Below are positions 11,665 through 25,135 of a stretch of DNA of 64,000 nt, piece by piece; position 1 is the first letter of the stretch; the number at the start of each line of letters is the position of its first letter. A program made the position numbers and the translations under genes. Origin of the DNA: Torreya grandis (Eukaryota; Streptophyta; Pinopsida; Cupressales; Taxaceae); contig JARHVA010007805.1 in assembly GCA_037957365.1 (NCBI GenBank), positions 204,501-268,500 on the forward strand, written 5' to 3'. Below the pieces are notes generated by a model. It was given only the letters and a program-made list of their open reading frames with translations. It searched no databases and had not been told where the DNA came from.

Positions 11665-14251
11665 TGTTGGAACACAACTAGATACTAAGAGGGGGGTGAA
11701 TTAGTATATTAATTAACATAGTCCTTTTCAAAACCTTTTAAGTTAGATTAAGACTATATGTAGAGATCACACACACACAAAAACACATAACACAAGATAT
11801 ACCATGGAAAACCCAATATGGGAGAACCCACCATGAGAATAATTTCTAGAAACTACCATTTTAATCTACCCTCATAATAAGAAACTTCACTAGTTATAAT
11901 TTTTAAGGGCACCAACCCTAAGGAGACACCAATCCCTTGATTCAAAAGCTTCAAATCTAAGGAAGAACCCACTTCATAATATGAGCACCAACTCTGTCTA
12001 TCTGATGGAACCAACCTATCAAATTTTTAATGGAGCTACAACTCCAGATCACAACATAGATTCAAAAATGAGTCAAAATTTATGTTATCTATAATATGTC
12101 TAGTCTATAACTGATCATGATCTATACATTATTTCTTTGTGCCTTTCTTCTCTCTACCCTTGTGTCTCTAAGTCTAGATATGTCTCTATTCGACACACTT
12201 CATCTCTCTTGATTTTTACCTCTCTCTCTCTTAACTTGAATTTGCTCAATAAATAATGAAAATAATTCTAATAGCATCTACCTATGTCTTAGATGTTATA
12301 TATAATCAAATGATCTAGGGTTTCATATCTTCATTATGTTTACACTTGTTTAAAAACATATCACTCTCTATTCTAGACTCGGTTCATTATTACTTGAACT
12401 ATAAGTTTATTGCATCTCAAATTTATATATTACCACCATTAATCTTGGTCTCTTTATTCTCTATAACATTTTTTAGACTCTAGTTTTGATGCATAATCAC
12501 ATTTACATAGATTTTATTGGTTATATCAATCAATCTCATTGTATATGTCATGATTCATGGTTTACTTGCATGTTCCTACATGCTTCTACATTTGACCAAT
12601 AGTCTGTACTTAAATTTAAATATCAATCATTAATTTTGCATTTGGTGCCATGATCTGATGGTCTATATTCAAATAGATCAACTTTAAAACATGTCTATTT
12701 GATTTATCTCTAATAGGCTCACACTATTCATTTAATATTTGTACACTTCTAAAATTTATCTTTGTCTCAACATTAAACATTGATCTCTTTATCCCATTTG
12801 AGTCCACTCATTGAATTGGATCTCTTTTGCATGACCACCCACTCACTATCAGATATTTTGATAATCTTGATCATTAACTTTGACAAGTTTATGATCATTG
12901 GGTCTCTTCCTGACAAGCTCCATGAATTTTAACTTGTCACTATAAAATTTAATCAGAGGTCATTTTCATAATTTGACTTTGTTGTGCCTCATTAGATCTT
13001 TTTCATATGATTAAGTGATAGCCATTGATTAGGTTGAGACAAATATAAAGTCTAATACTTCAGAAATATTAACTCAAATTATCATTGCTCAAACTAGTAA
13101 TTATTAGGTTGAAAGGGGCTAGTTTTATAATGACATCAAATTATTAAGTTATAACTTAAGCTACTAAGTCCAGGTTATATATGGTCAACATAAAAATAGA
13201 AAATCCTATTGATGCCATGACTTAAACCCCTAGGATTAAACTAAAAACCCTATCATGTCTGAGAGCAAAGATAATTCAATTTTGAGCTCATTCTTTCTCA
13301 TTTGAACTTTCTAACCATTTATTCAATATGCTCTTGAAAAATCATAACATATATTCTATCTATTTCCTTTGAAAATTCCCATAAATGATCTTTGTAAAAA
13401 CATGACAACTTTGTAGGACCTTATGCAAATTTGACTATGGAGAGCATTTCAACATGCATAGAAGGCTTACTTTGTACCTGCATAAATCTTATTACATTTA
13501 GTTTCATGACCTATAATTTAGTGCATAATATCCCCTTACATAAGGGATTTCATCCATATATCCAATTAATCCTAAGGCCTTCATATGTGAAATGTTTGGC
13601 ATCATCAAAGTGACTACTTAGCTTTATCTTGTAACCTACAAATTTGACTAGAAAACACTATCAAAATATCATAGATCCATACTTTGATCAAGCATATCTT
13701 TTGTTGTGCTATGTCACATGACCTAAGATTTATCATGTAAAAACTAGGAAAATAAATGAAAAAACCCATATGATCATTTTATCCTCAAACCTCCATATGT
13801 ATTAATGTTGACCTCATCAATATTCTTACTTTGCTCTATTGAACCCTTTTGTAAATTTGGCTAAGTATAGAAACTTGGTGATTTTTGTTTGAGTAGCCAA
13901 CTTTCATGCATATCTATTAAACTATGCTTCATCACATGTATTAAAATTTTTCACATAACTAATATGGACTAATGTGATCATAACCATGTGACCAACTCCC
14001 CCATACTCATTCACATGTGGTAATGGTGATGTCAACAAAATTACTTATTATCTTTTCTATCATAGACCCAAATTGACTAGATGATCAAAATGAAGAACCA
14101 AATGAATTCCAGTCATTCACAAAAGTAACCCAATCATCCAATACCTATGATAAGATCCTTTACATATCCTCTAGTCACCATATTCAGACTTGAACATCAA
14201 TGACATTTTCATAAGGTCCCTTTGAAATTAATGACAATCATATGTCCAACA
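11665..14251 (-). repeat. 5' LTR of the Copia element
   Basis: This 2587-bp LTR starts TGTTGG and ends CCAACA in plus-strand reading. In element sense the 3' end carries the run TTCACCCCCCTCTTAGTA, which the solo LTR at 39642-40809 nearly shares. Compared with the partner LTR it contains an extra block at about 12783-13465. Nothing recognisable lies in that extra block. Confidence 0.85.
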
Positions 14252-15792
14252 AACACAAGTGTCAAGAGGAAGGATATGAGTTAGGGAGGTATCTTATGAC
14301 TATCACATCTTGTTTCCAACCTCCATAAAATAGTGAATATGTTTCAATACTTCCTAGTTTAGTTTCAAGTGATCAAGAGATGCTTCATCATGGAGGTAGT
14401 TTCAAGAAGGATATTTGAGGACTCTATGCCAACTTGAAGGAAAAGGATGAAATTATAATGGAAACTTGTCCATGATAAATTATGACCTATTTTTACACTT
14501 CACTCTCCTATAATTTAACTAGTTTCTAAGTCTTGACACTTGGATTTATGACCTTTTCACTTCCCTTCTTCTCTCTCTTCTCACATACTCTATAAATTCA
14601 AGTCATTTTGTCTATCATAAGAGAATCCACACCCAGTATGGAAAAGCCTTTCTATTTTGAATACTTTATTTGCCTTTTAAATAAAGAGTTATAGTATAGT
14701 TTTGAGTTCACAAACTTCTTTTCTAATTATGTGAAGTGGTGCATAGTGAAGTGTTTAGTGATAAGTACCTATCCATGACTTCTCTTTACTCTTCCATGTT
14801 TGATGTAAGTATCGCTCTCTCTAATAGGTCACATGAAGTGTAGCTAGTGTATTTTTATTTCTTCAAGTGTAAGGAGTATAATTAGTGTCTACAATCTTAT
14901 CTCATGTTCACTCACCTTGAGTAATATAATGTATATCACCTCCATGTTTGAAATACTAATGTTAGATCAATCTAGGGTGTTGAGACTAGTGTTGTGAGTC
15001 ATGTTTCATAGTTAAATTTTATGGTAGTATAGTGTATATAATTATAGTGTATCACCTCATTATATTATTTTATTTCCATGTTACTTCTATCCCTTTTCAT
15101 CTAAGAAAATAAGTAGTGTAGGTGATAAGCAAGCAAAGACAAATCTAGGGAGATATCCCTTAAACCTAGAGGTTTACCTCTACTATAGGCAACCCAAAAG
15201 CCTAGAGTTAATCCAGTTATCCACTCAATCTATATTAGGATTGAACAAACATCTCTAGGTATAATATTTGGTGACAATAGTCGCTATAGCAATTATTGGT
15301 ATGGTTATTTTGAGAATCACTCTATGGATGAGTTAATGTTGTTTGCATTCATGAAATCAAACATGAGACCTTATGATAGTCAATAAATTATTCCAAGGAT
15401 ATATCAAGTGAAAAAGGATCAATTAGTTTGAATATGAATAAAGGGAAAATACAAGTTTTAAAGTAATTTCTAATTAGATCTTTTAAAGTACTAGGTTGTC
15501 CTTTAATCCTTGTCTCATATTTATTTTTTATGGAATGTATTATATATACTTATATATTTTATATATATCCTTTTATTGAGGGCCCTTAAAACCTCTTGGG
15601 TTTTTATGTAACATTAAAGGTGCCTGTAAGTTGGTATGAAACTAGTTAACCTTCAATATTATCCTCAAATCTCCACTAGGTTTTCTAAGAGATTATTTTG
15701 GATGTTAAAATTAGTGATGCATTCAAGTATGACCTTAGATAAAAAATATATATTATGGATACGTTTATAATTTAATCTCTCCCTCAAGTGGT
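14252..15792. other. LTR-like spacer with possible TATA and primer site
   Basis: No coding motif was found. A TATA-like CTATAAAT lies near 14589 and an AATAAAG near 14681. A primer-site-like TTTGGTGACAATAGTCGCT occurs at 15267-15285. Together these could be the downstream half of a plus-strand LTR cut by the Copia element, but I see no second copy, so this is a guess. Confidence 0.25.
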
Positions 15793-17131
15793 TGTTTAAC
15801 CCTAAAAATATTTATAGATTGGGGTTATCTATGGATAAAGGGGATAGAGATAACCTTAGGTACAAGGTGATAAATTATCTCTATAGTAGGCCAATTAGAT
15901 GCTAAACTTAGATAAACATATACTAAATTTATTATGTCAAGATAGGATAAAAATAGTAAGTTAAAATATGGTTGATATGGAAATGACAAATAAGTGATGT
16001 ACTTAGCTAGTTCTAATGCTGACATAGTTATGGATCTAGAATATGTATGAAGCAAACTAGAAGATGATTATAGAAGAGTCACCAAAATTTTGTTTGAGTA
16101 CTTCTAGAGCCATGGAAACTTGTATCAAAATAGGATGGTTATATCAACCTTAGTTTTAATGTTGTAATTAGGCATCATATATGGAATATCTATTGAAAAA
16201 GGATGTGACCACCTAGATGCCTCTAGGTTTGTCTCTGCCTTTACTATAGTGTATTCATATTTGGGTCATAGATTATATTTCCTCATGAAATTTTAAAACC
16301 CTAGTTTTTCATCTTCATAGTGACATTGGGGTAAAATAGGTTAGTGGGAATGTGGTTTTGAGATGACCCCAAAGACCCCTCTATAAATGAGCACTACCTA
16401 CATAGCCTATAATTTGAAGAGGGCATTAGACTAATGTAGTTTTCCCCTATGTGTTGGCCTATGTGTGGATCATGTAATATGTGGAAATAAAGTACAAAAG
16501 TGACCTAGATTATAACTTGTAAAATAATATCTTTCACTAATCCTTCATTACTTTAGACTTGTAGATGTGTTGTCCCTATAACTGATATGGAAATAATATA
16601 AAATAGGGAAGATTTTCTCAATAAAATGCTTGATTAAGTGGTTTTGATAAGTTTTCTTGGCCTTTTTTTTAATTTTATAAGTGAGGAATGAATGAGATTT
16701 GATATTGTATTTATATCAATCCCTTTGGAGAAGTAACTTGAATTAAAACACTCAGTTTGAACATTAAGATATGTTTCAATTGTAAATTTGATGACTTAAG
16801 GGCACTAGACACTTGTGTTAAAGTAGGACACATAAATCGATGCAAGTATATATACTATATGCTAGTTTTCAAGGAATAAGAAAGTAGGTAAAAACTCAAA
16901 AATTGTAGAGGTAAAAGATAAGTAGGTTTTAAGCATTTTGGGAAAGATATAAGGCCAGGGTCATTAACATAAGATTAATCAGAATAAGAGATAGGCCAAG
17001 GGGAATAAGATAGAGTAGACATGAGACTTTAAAAATAAATAAAGGTACATGACTAAGAATAGTACCCAAGGTCTGAGTTTTCCAAATTTACAACACTAAG
17101 GTGATATATAATCTATAAAATAGTTTCTACA
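15793..17131 (-). repeat. 3' LTR of element A
   Basis: It matches 35073-36439 over about 1.35 kb, for example the shared stretch gccaattagatgctaaactt and the words around the TGACATTGGGG block. It ends in CA at 17131. A weak purine stretch on the minus strand (TGAGGGTGAA) follows at about 17132-17142, where a polypurine tract should lie. Substitutions and small indels are frequent. Confidence 0.7.
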
Positions 17132-17154
17132 TTCACCCTCATTGAATCTAGTAA

Positions 17155-18769
17155 TGAAATTTCTAGTTTAAAGGAAAGGAACACATACATAGGTGTGTAT
17201 AATATTATAATATAAACAAAACACACCTTAAATTTATTATGATGCTACCTAAATTAATCATACTAATTTATTTCTTTTCCTACCTTGAAAATGCAAGAAA
17301 ACACAAAACAAGGTTGATAGCCTTTGCAATTAGGCTTGAAGACTGTGTTTCTTGAATAAATTTAGATGATGGTATAATAAAACCTTTAAATAAAATTTAA
17401 AACATAAAATTTACCTTCATTCACCTCTCTATAAAATTTAATTGCATTTGGCTAGGTCAATCTCAAATTATGATGATTTTAGTGGTTCTAGTGCTCTAAA
17501 TAAGCCTTCTTTTAGACCCACAATCTATGTTTTTAGGATAAATTTATTTCAAGATACAAAAAAAATATGAAAAAAAAATTTAAAGATTTTAAAACATACT
17601 CATATACCTTTATACCATTTTTTATGAAAATTTAATGATTATTTTTCAAGATAATATGTTTTTTCTCCTCTAAACCATAGGAGGCATGTACATAGGTCGA
17701 GAGCCCTCAAAAAATTATAATTTTAATTATATGACATGGTTTTGAATATTTTAAATTTAAAAATTTATTACTCTCAATCCTACTTATTTATATTTCAATT
17801 AGACACCTTGAACTAGCTAAAAAGATGATAAGAACAACTTGTATGACTGTAAAAGACCTTATCTTTGACTGTGTCTAGGCAACAAGCATAAAATGGGTAG
17901 AAATTCAAATTATTAAGATATTTTGGGAATATTTTTAATTTTTTATATCTTATAATACATATATATTAAATTTCCACTTTAATTTATCTTTTATCCAATC
18001 TAAAAAACTAATAACAAATATCTCTACTTAATTGTTACAATCCTTTTCTTAACTATCAAGAAATTTTGTACTATGTTTTAAGCCAAAAATATTATTAATG
18101 GTATACCAAATAAAATAATATGGTTTAATAACATAAAATATTAATAATTAAACATAATATGATCTTTATATTGAATAAAATAACTCAAATAAGCATTTCA
18201 TCATTATTTTTAAATACAAAAAATGTGTTATAACAACATTGTACCCTATTTTTTCTGAACTTCCCTCTTTATTTTTCTCCAAATATTAGAGTTCCTTGTT
18301 TATTTTATTATTTATTTATTTTTAATCTTGTATTATACACCTTAAAATTCACTTATTATATCTCTCTTATTTTATTTGTTCAAATCTTCTTATTTGTCTC
18401 AAAACTATCTAACCAACTAGTAACCTAACTTAAGCCTTAACTTTAAATGAGTTTACATGGTAAATCATGAGTAAAGATATTAGTATTGTTCCAAAATATA
18501 TTTAATACTTTAATTTACCCCTAAAAATAAGTATTGTGTCCTTTATTTTCAATAGGATATTATAAATACCCTTCAAATACTTTTTTCAAATTCAAATGTG
18601 TAAATAGTTTTGGTGGGAAACTGGAAAACAAACTAAAATGGATAAATTTTGGAATACCATATATTTTATAACCTTATTAATGAATAAAAATATATATCCT
18701 AAAGATAATCAAATAAAACACCAACATAAATACAACAAAAAATGAGTCTTCTAAGCCTATGCTCCTGCA
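17155..18769 (-). repeat. 3' LTR of element B
   Basis: It matches 21364-23020, for example ttgaaaatgcaagaaaacac near the left end and the pairs gattttagtggtt and ctaagcctatg farther on. The end is at about GCA, 18769. A purine-rich minus-strand stretch (AGTTAGGGAGTC) follows at about 18771-18782, where a polypurine tract would be. Confidence 0.75.
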
Positions 18770-18779
18770 TTAGACTCCC

Positions 18780-19740
18780 TAACTTTAAAAGTATTCACAA
18801 GTTCTTACTCATGAGGTGTTTAATATTACTCCAATTATTTATTCACCACACTATAATGATTATCCATGTCAATATTTAGCTTCTCAAATAATTATCCAAA
18901 AAATTAAATGTGTTCATTTTATCAATTTTTCACAATTGATTCTTCATCTTTATATATCCTAAATTTGATCCATGCTCTATTACACTCTCTATTTTAAAAA
19001 TAGTTTAAAGAAACTCCACATTGGAATAAAAATCAACAAAAAATAGTTATTTAATCACTACTATAATATCAATAACTTGGTCATATTTTTCACTCCACAT
19101 CTCATACCAATGAACATGTTGGACCACTCCACACTTAGTCTTTATCTTCATTATCTTATCTATGGTTAGACCTGCATAATACACAAACATATTACATAAA
19201 ACAAGATTTACATCATTCAAATCATAAACCATATCATCATAATCCAAATGAATGTAATATAACCCTTATCCAATTCTATCATTCTTATCATTTTTTCCAC
19301 TCTCACAATGAGCTCTCAACATATACATATTATTCACCTCCAAGGTTTTCTTATTTTGGACCACACCTCTAGTTTCAGCTCCTTTGCATAGTTGAACATT
19401 CTCAATTATCTCCTTGTGTCCACTTTATTACACTACCTCTACATCCAATTATTACACCATGGAAAGAAGCAACTCTAATTGGCTACTCTTTTACTCTATT
19501 TGTAACTCTACATGGATACCATCTTATTTTTCCAACTCTATCACATTTATCTTATCCTTCATGCTAACTCCTTCCTTTATAGGTTAATCACAAATTTATT
19601 TCTTCTATATTTTCTTTTATATATCTTCAAAACTAACATATTCTTTATTTATCATATGTAATAAATATCTTCCACTTACTATCCTCACGTTAGTAATGTT
19701 TTTAGCTAGTTCATTTCCATCCTTTAATGGTGTTAAGGTA
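18780..19740 (-). pseudogene. Unrecognised decayed frame in element B after protease
   Basis: Where a full Ty3/gypsy element would have its RT, the minus strand carries a discontinuous frame I cannot assign. Its most open part (19047-19247) encodes 66 residues including DYDDMVYDLNDVNLVL, AGLTIDKIMKIKTKCG and VHWYEMWSEKYDQV. There is no RT-type YxDD context, no integrase finger and no RNase H block. It may be a spacer normally found between protease and RT, an unrelated captured fragment, or coding peculiar to a non-autonomous family. Confidence 0.35.
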
Positions 19741-20063
19741 TGCTTATTACCATCCTTCTCTAATATATAGGTGTTATTCCTTCCATCATATATAACCTCC
19801 CTATCAAATTACCAAGGTCTTCACAATAGCACATGGAAAACATACATAGGCATAATGTCATAGATTACTTCATCCTTATAACTACCAATTTGATAATCAA
19901 CCATACATTGCTCATTGACTAGTACTTGATGTCATTTTTGAAGACAAGATACTTTGTATGGTGTATGATGTGTAAATATTTTCAGTCCTAGTTTTTTAAA
20001 TATTTTTGAAGAAATTAAGTTATCTATACTACCACTATCAATGATAACCTTACAACACTTACC
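19740..20063 (-). pseudogene. Ty3/gypsy aspartic protease, element B
   Basis: The minus-strand translation reads CKVIIDSGSIDNLIS, with the DSGS active site intact. It continues with KIFKKLGLKIFTHHTPYKVS, HQVLVNEQCMVDYQIGSYKD, VIYDIMPMYVFHVLL and a final RPW motif, then YDGRNNTYILEKDG. This is the usual protease of plant Ty3/gypsy polyproteins, which releases gag and pol proteins. Stops occur after CLQK and before RPW. The domain is otherwise nearly full length. It follows gag directly, as normal, but is not followed by RT. Confidence 0.85.
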
Positions 20064-20280
20064 TTTTGAATTTTATGTAGTTCTTTACAATGTCTTCCTT
20101 TGGGCTAGTTCATTCATGTATTTATTTCTATTTAGAAATAATCTATTCATGAATAAGGATTCTCTCACTTTAGGTGCTTCCACATGTGATGGTTATCCCA
20201 CACTTTCTTCTTCATATTGAATAAATTTATTTTTACCTTTAGTTCTTGTATGACTTGTTTGTGAATTCTCGATATATTCA

Positions 20281-21240
20281 TATGCCCTATGACCAACATA
20301 CCTATCACACTTGAAACATTGTATCCAAAAGCCTTCTCCTCTGCATCTTGTATATGGCCTTATTCCTCTATATGAATATCTTCATCTTGTATTATTTTTT
20401 TGACCTTGATATTTTCTTTATTTTTCATTATGAACCTGTAATTGACTTATACCACCTTATTTTCCTCTAGCTCTAAAATTAGTGCCTCCTCCTCTAGATT
20501 ATGTTGATTTTTTCTTCTATCCAACTTGTCATCTACCTTGACAACAATATGATAATATTGATAATAAATTGATCTCATATTGAATATTGAACCTCAAACC
20601 ATTGATGTATCTTACTATTTTCTCAACATCTTCTACATTACCAAATATAATTCTAAGATTGTAGTCTTCAATGTTGTCCTTTACACTCCTGTATTTCTAC
20701 TTTAAATTTTGATGTTTCTTGAATAATTTTTTATATTACGATAAAATAATGAATTTTTATTTGATATTTTTTACTATTATGTCCCATGACTTAATATTTT
20801 CTTTACCTCTTGTCTTTCTTTCCTCTTGGACTCTATCCAAACAAAGAGATACATGTCCCTTCAAACTTATATAAGAAAAATTAAATTTATTGTCTTCATA
20901 TATTTCTTAAATTTTAAAATAATTATCCATTTTAGGTATCTAATCTACAAATTATTTAAAATTTGGGCTGCCTCCATATATTGGAACTTCCAATTTGGGC
21001 TTTGAACCTATTCCTATGACTTCTTTCAAGAGTCTTTCTTATATTCTTTCTTCCCCTTATTCTACAACATCTTATTGTAATTATTCATATCCTTCACTAA
21101 AATAACTTATCATAAAACCTCTTATTTGATAAATTTACATTACCTCTAAATGTACTTGAAAATTTCTCACCTCTTCCAAGAACACATCACTTAGTTGTCT
21201 TCTTGGACCTCTTCTATTACCACCTCTGGCTACTCCTCTA
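20281..21240 (-). pseudogene. Ty3/gypsy gag with zinc knuckle, element B
   Basis: The capsid-type gag shows LRGVARGGNRRGPRRQ near the N-terminus. It continues with KPKLEVPIYGGSPNF, ISLKGHVSLCLDRVQEER, a decayed central part, and NVEDVEKIVRYINGLRFNIQ, the usual end of the retrotransposon gag domain (PF03732-like). A basic linker leads to a CCHC knuckle at about 20281-20330 reading CFKCDRYVGHRAYE, in which the fourth Cys has become Tyr or Glu context and so is not intact. Gag packages element RNA. Several stops and frame changes are present. Confidence 0.8.
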
Positions 21241-21340
21241 AGTTTTATCCTTACACTTTATTTCTAGTTTTATTTTCACATCTTGAGCTTCACTATTATC
21301 AATGAAATATTTATCCTTATGTATCCTCTAAATTACAACC

Positions 21341-21359
21341 AAGTCTTGCTTTGATACCA
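21341..21359 (-). other. primer binding site, initiator-Met tRNA type, element B
   Basis: On the minus strand this reads TGGTATCAAAGCAAGACTT, close to the plant initiator-Met primer site. It lies 4 bases inside the 5' LTR of B and fixes its orientation. Confidence 0.75.
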
Positions 21360-21363
21360 AAAA

Positions 21364-23020
21364 TGAAGGGATTCAAAGGAAGATCATGACTGTAACTTTC
21401 TTAGGAGAGAGAGATTAGGTATACAAGAATTATTGAGATTAATTTAATGATAAAAAAGGAATATTTATACTATAAATTTATTTTCCACATTAATTTTATT
21501 TTAATTCAAATTATCATATTTATTTATTACTTTATCCAACATTGAAAATGCAAGAAAACACAAGACATGGTTTTTAGCCTTTGCAATTAGGCCTCCAAAC
21601 TATATTTCTTGAATAAATTTAGATTTAGGTATACTAAAACATTTAACCAACTTTAAAACCTATAATTTACCTTAATTAACCTCTATAAAAAATTTCATTG
21701 CATTTGACTATGTCATTTTCAAGTTATGATGATTTTAGTGGTTTTAATGATCTAAATAAGCCTTCTTTTATAACCGCATTCTGAGTTTTTAGGATAAATT
21801 TATTTCAAGATAAAAAATAAATATTAAAACATTTTTATAATTTTAAAACATAAAAATACAACTTTTTACCATTTCTCATGAAAATTTAAGGGTTAGTTTT
21901 CAAGATATAGTGTTTTTTATCCTCTAAACTCTAACAGGTGTGTGTATAGGTCAAGATCACTCAGAAAATTATAATTTGTATATTATATGACATGTTTTTG
22001 AATATTTTAAATTTTTAAATGTCTTCCCCTTAATACTAATTATTTATAATTCAATTATAAACCTTGAAAAAGATAAAAATATGATAAAAATATACTTTTA
22101 TGATTGCAAAATACCTTATCTTTGATTGTGTCCAGGTAACAAGCATAAAATGAATAAAAATTCAAATTATTAAAATAATTTTTGAATATTTTAAATTTTA
22201 TAACTCTTATAATACATATAAATATACTTTAAACTTGAATTTATCTTTTCACCAATATCAAAAACTAATAAAATATAGCTCTACTTGATTGTTATAACCC
22301 TTTTCTTGACTGCCAAAATATTATTTACTATAATTTAATCTTATAACATTATTAATGCTATATCAAAGAAAAAAATATAATTTAATAATATAAATTTTTT
22401 ATAATTATACATGATATGAGCTTTATATCTAATTAAAAAACTCAAATAATCATTCTATCATTATTTTTGAATACAAAATATGTGATACAACAACATTATA
22501 CCTTCTTTTTTTGAACTTTTATTTTTATCCAAATATTAGATTTCCTTATCTATTTTATTTTTTATATATTTATACTATTGTATTATCCACATTAACATTA
22601 CCTTTCTCTCTCTTCCTTCTCCCTTTTTAGTTTAAAGCTCCTTATTTGTCTTGAAATTATCTAACTAGTAACCCAACTGAAGCCTTAACTTTAAGTAAGT
22701 TTTACATGGTAAATCATAACTTAATAAATTATTAATATTATAAAATATATTCAGTACCTTAATTTACCCACTCAATTAAGTAACATGACCTTTGGTTTCA
22801 CTAGGATATGAGAAAGACCCTTTAGTGCTCTTTTCAAATTCAAATTTTTAAATAGGTACTTTTGATTAGAAAATGGAAAACAAGATAAAATGTACAAATT
22901 TTAGAATTATATATATTTTAAAAAATTATTAATTACTAAAAAATAACTCCTAAACCTACTTGAAACCAAAACCAAAATAAATACAACAAAAAATTAGACT
23001 TCTAAGCCTATGTTCTTACA
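21364..23020 (-). repeat. 5' LTR of element B
   Basis: This 1657-bp repeat starts TGAAGGG just after the primer site and ends near TTACA. It pairs with 17155-18769, with many substitutions and small indels between the two copies. It is followed by the interior of element A. Confidence 0.75.
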
Positions 23021-23065
23021 TCACTAATCTATGAATTTAACCATATAACATATATAATAACATGT

Positions 23066-23560
<495 letters not shown>

Positions 23561-23564
<4 letters not shown>

Positions 23565-24840
23565 CTTAACAATCAAATCAATTATAGACACACAAGAGCA
23601 CTCAAAAGAAAGTCAATATATAATGGCCTAAGGAAACCATAAACAATTACCATTCCTGAATACTTCACAATCAAAGGGACATGACTTAGTCAAATTTCCA
23701 TAAAATAATTAATGGCATTGTCAAATATTCATACAACAAATAATGGCATGTTAAAATTTTAAATCAAGCATACATAGGCATATGGACCATAAACAAAGGA
23801 GCATATTCAAATGCTCAAACAAACAAGACAATATCATGTTAAGGAACTCAAGTAAATTCATAAAGGATATCATAATAAACCAAAATAAATATATCATAGT
23901 ACCCTATGGAGCAAATGTGTTATCTGAAAATGTCAAGTGCATAACATATCAAATACCCTATGAAAGATATAATCATGGATAAATGCATGTGTAAGTACAT
24001 ATATGAGCTCAAAACATAATAATGTAGAGTAAATATAAATGTTATAACTTTTAAGTATCATGATCATAGATGTGGATACCCCCAATTTCCATATGATATG
24101 TGTATAAGGAAGGCCCAACATTTGAAATAGGAATAGATCATGTAGTTATGTATTCCTATATCATACTCACATAGAATATTGACACACATGTCATGTAGGA
24201 GTAACTTATATGTCATCCATTAACATGGAATTAACACATATATGCCAATGATCCAATAGGATATGTAGGTGCCAATTTTTTTTGGGACTTTTGAATGTTT
24301 TATATATTTTTTGTATTTTTGGAGTATGTAAAGAGAAAGGATCATCCTCTGATCCCATCCAAAGGGTGATCATAAATATATCCCCACTATGAACCTACTA
24401 TAATAATTTGGTGATGCTATCAAAGATAATTCATAGGTAAAATATCTATCACTATAATATTGGTGATGGTCTATAAATGTATAATACGCATCTATGGTCA
24501 TAAATTAGAGATAGAAGGAACATGGGTTTATGGAACCCATCTTTGTGTGTTATGTGGTTTTTTTAGAATAAAAATAGTATACATGTGTTTAATCATTTGG
24601 GATTTTTAAATATGATTTATAATAAATTAGGATTTTATGGAATCCATTGTATGCCTTAAATTGTAATGGTCTATCAAGTACTAGTCAACTAGTAGAGGGG
24701 ATTACTTATTGATTACCCTTTTTGATGGATTAACCTTAGTATGTTTGATAGCTATCTACCTACGTATAATTTTTTCTTGTTAAAGAGGATGCTCATATGG
24801 AATTTTAGAAAATATAATTACTCAATTGGCATGAATGTAT
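23561..24840. other. Interior of element A without recognised domains
   Basis: This is AT-rich sequence between the microsatellite block and the protease remnant of A. On the minus strand it lies downstream of protease, where RT would be expected, but no RT motif can be read on either strand. Confidence 0.5.
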
Positions 24841-24849
24841 TTATCACAC

Positions 24850-25135
24850 CATGCACTATAGAAGGTACTGCTCAAAGTGTATGGACCCAAGGTCTTCCCA
24901 ATAACATATTAATATGACCATAAAAGGTATAACTAAAAAGGTACTAACCACTTGTGCAAGACCAACTTGTAAAAGTAGGTTAATCTCACCAAGTACCTTC
25001 TATGAGGTCCCATCAAATGCTATAACTAATTTATCATAGGGATGCAAATCATGATGAGTATAACCCAAGTGTGTACATAATGTCATTGTGAAAATGTTCT
25101 TACTTATAGAATTATCAATCATAATACTATATATA
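24850..25135 (-). pseudogene. Ty3/gypsy protease remnant, element A
   Basis: The minus strand reads MIDNSISKNIFTM, then LCTHLGYTHHDLHPY, then VIAFDGTSxKVLGEINLLLQ, then FLVI and WEDLGSIHFEQ. Similar proteases of plant Ty3/gypsy elements have a D-G-x active site followed by an AFDGT-VLG block and a final L-G-RPW or W-x-D-LG motif. Here the active-site Gly is changed (MIDN) and stops break the frame. It lies upstream (to the right) of the region where the A element's pol should run. Element C separates it from the A gag. Confidence 0.65.

Larger units (their letters stand above)
4091..14251 (-). mobile_element. Copia LTR retrotransposon, complete layout but broken
   Basis: Two direct repeats flank an interior with, in minus-strand order, primer site, gag, protease, integrase, reverse transcriptase, RNase H and polypurine tract. 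The integrase-before-RT order is the Copia (Ty1) arrangement. In plus-strand reading the right LTR starts TGTTGG and ends CCAACA, a clean inverted terminus. The left LTR aligns with it from 4091 but has decayed ends. No matching target duplication is visible (AAAAT on the left, AACAC on the right). All reading frames carry stops and frameshifts, so the copy cannot make its own proteins. The LTRs are long for Copia and differ in length by about 680 bases. It is the only element in the window in which I can identify a reverse transcriptase. Confidence 0.9.
17155..23020 (-). mobile_element. Ty3/gypsy element B: gag and protease only
   Basis: About 1.6-kb direct repeats flank a 2.6-kb interior containing, in minus-strand order, an initiator-Met-type primer site, gag with zinc knuckle, an aspartic protease and about 0.9 kb of unrecognised sequence. 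No RT, RNase H or integrase motif is present, and the interior is too short to hold them. B could be a deletion derivative or a non-autonomous family moved by a full-length relative. It lies within element A, 24 bases from A's left LTR. Terminal bases are uncertain by a few positions and no matching target duplication was found. Confidence 0.8.

Noticed and set aside
17150..17154. Target duplication for element B
   Set aside because: AGTAA before the left LTR does not match TCACT or neighbouring bases after the right LTR, whichever LTR end is chosen.
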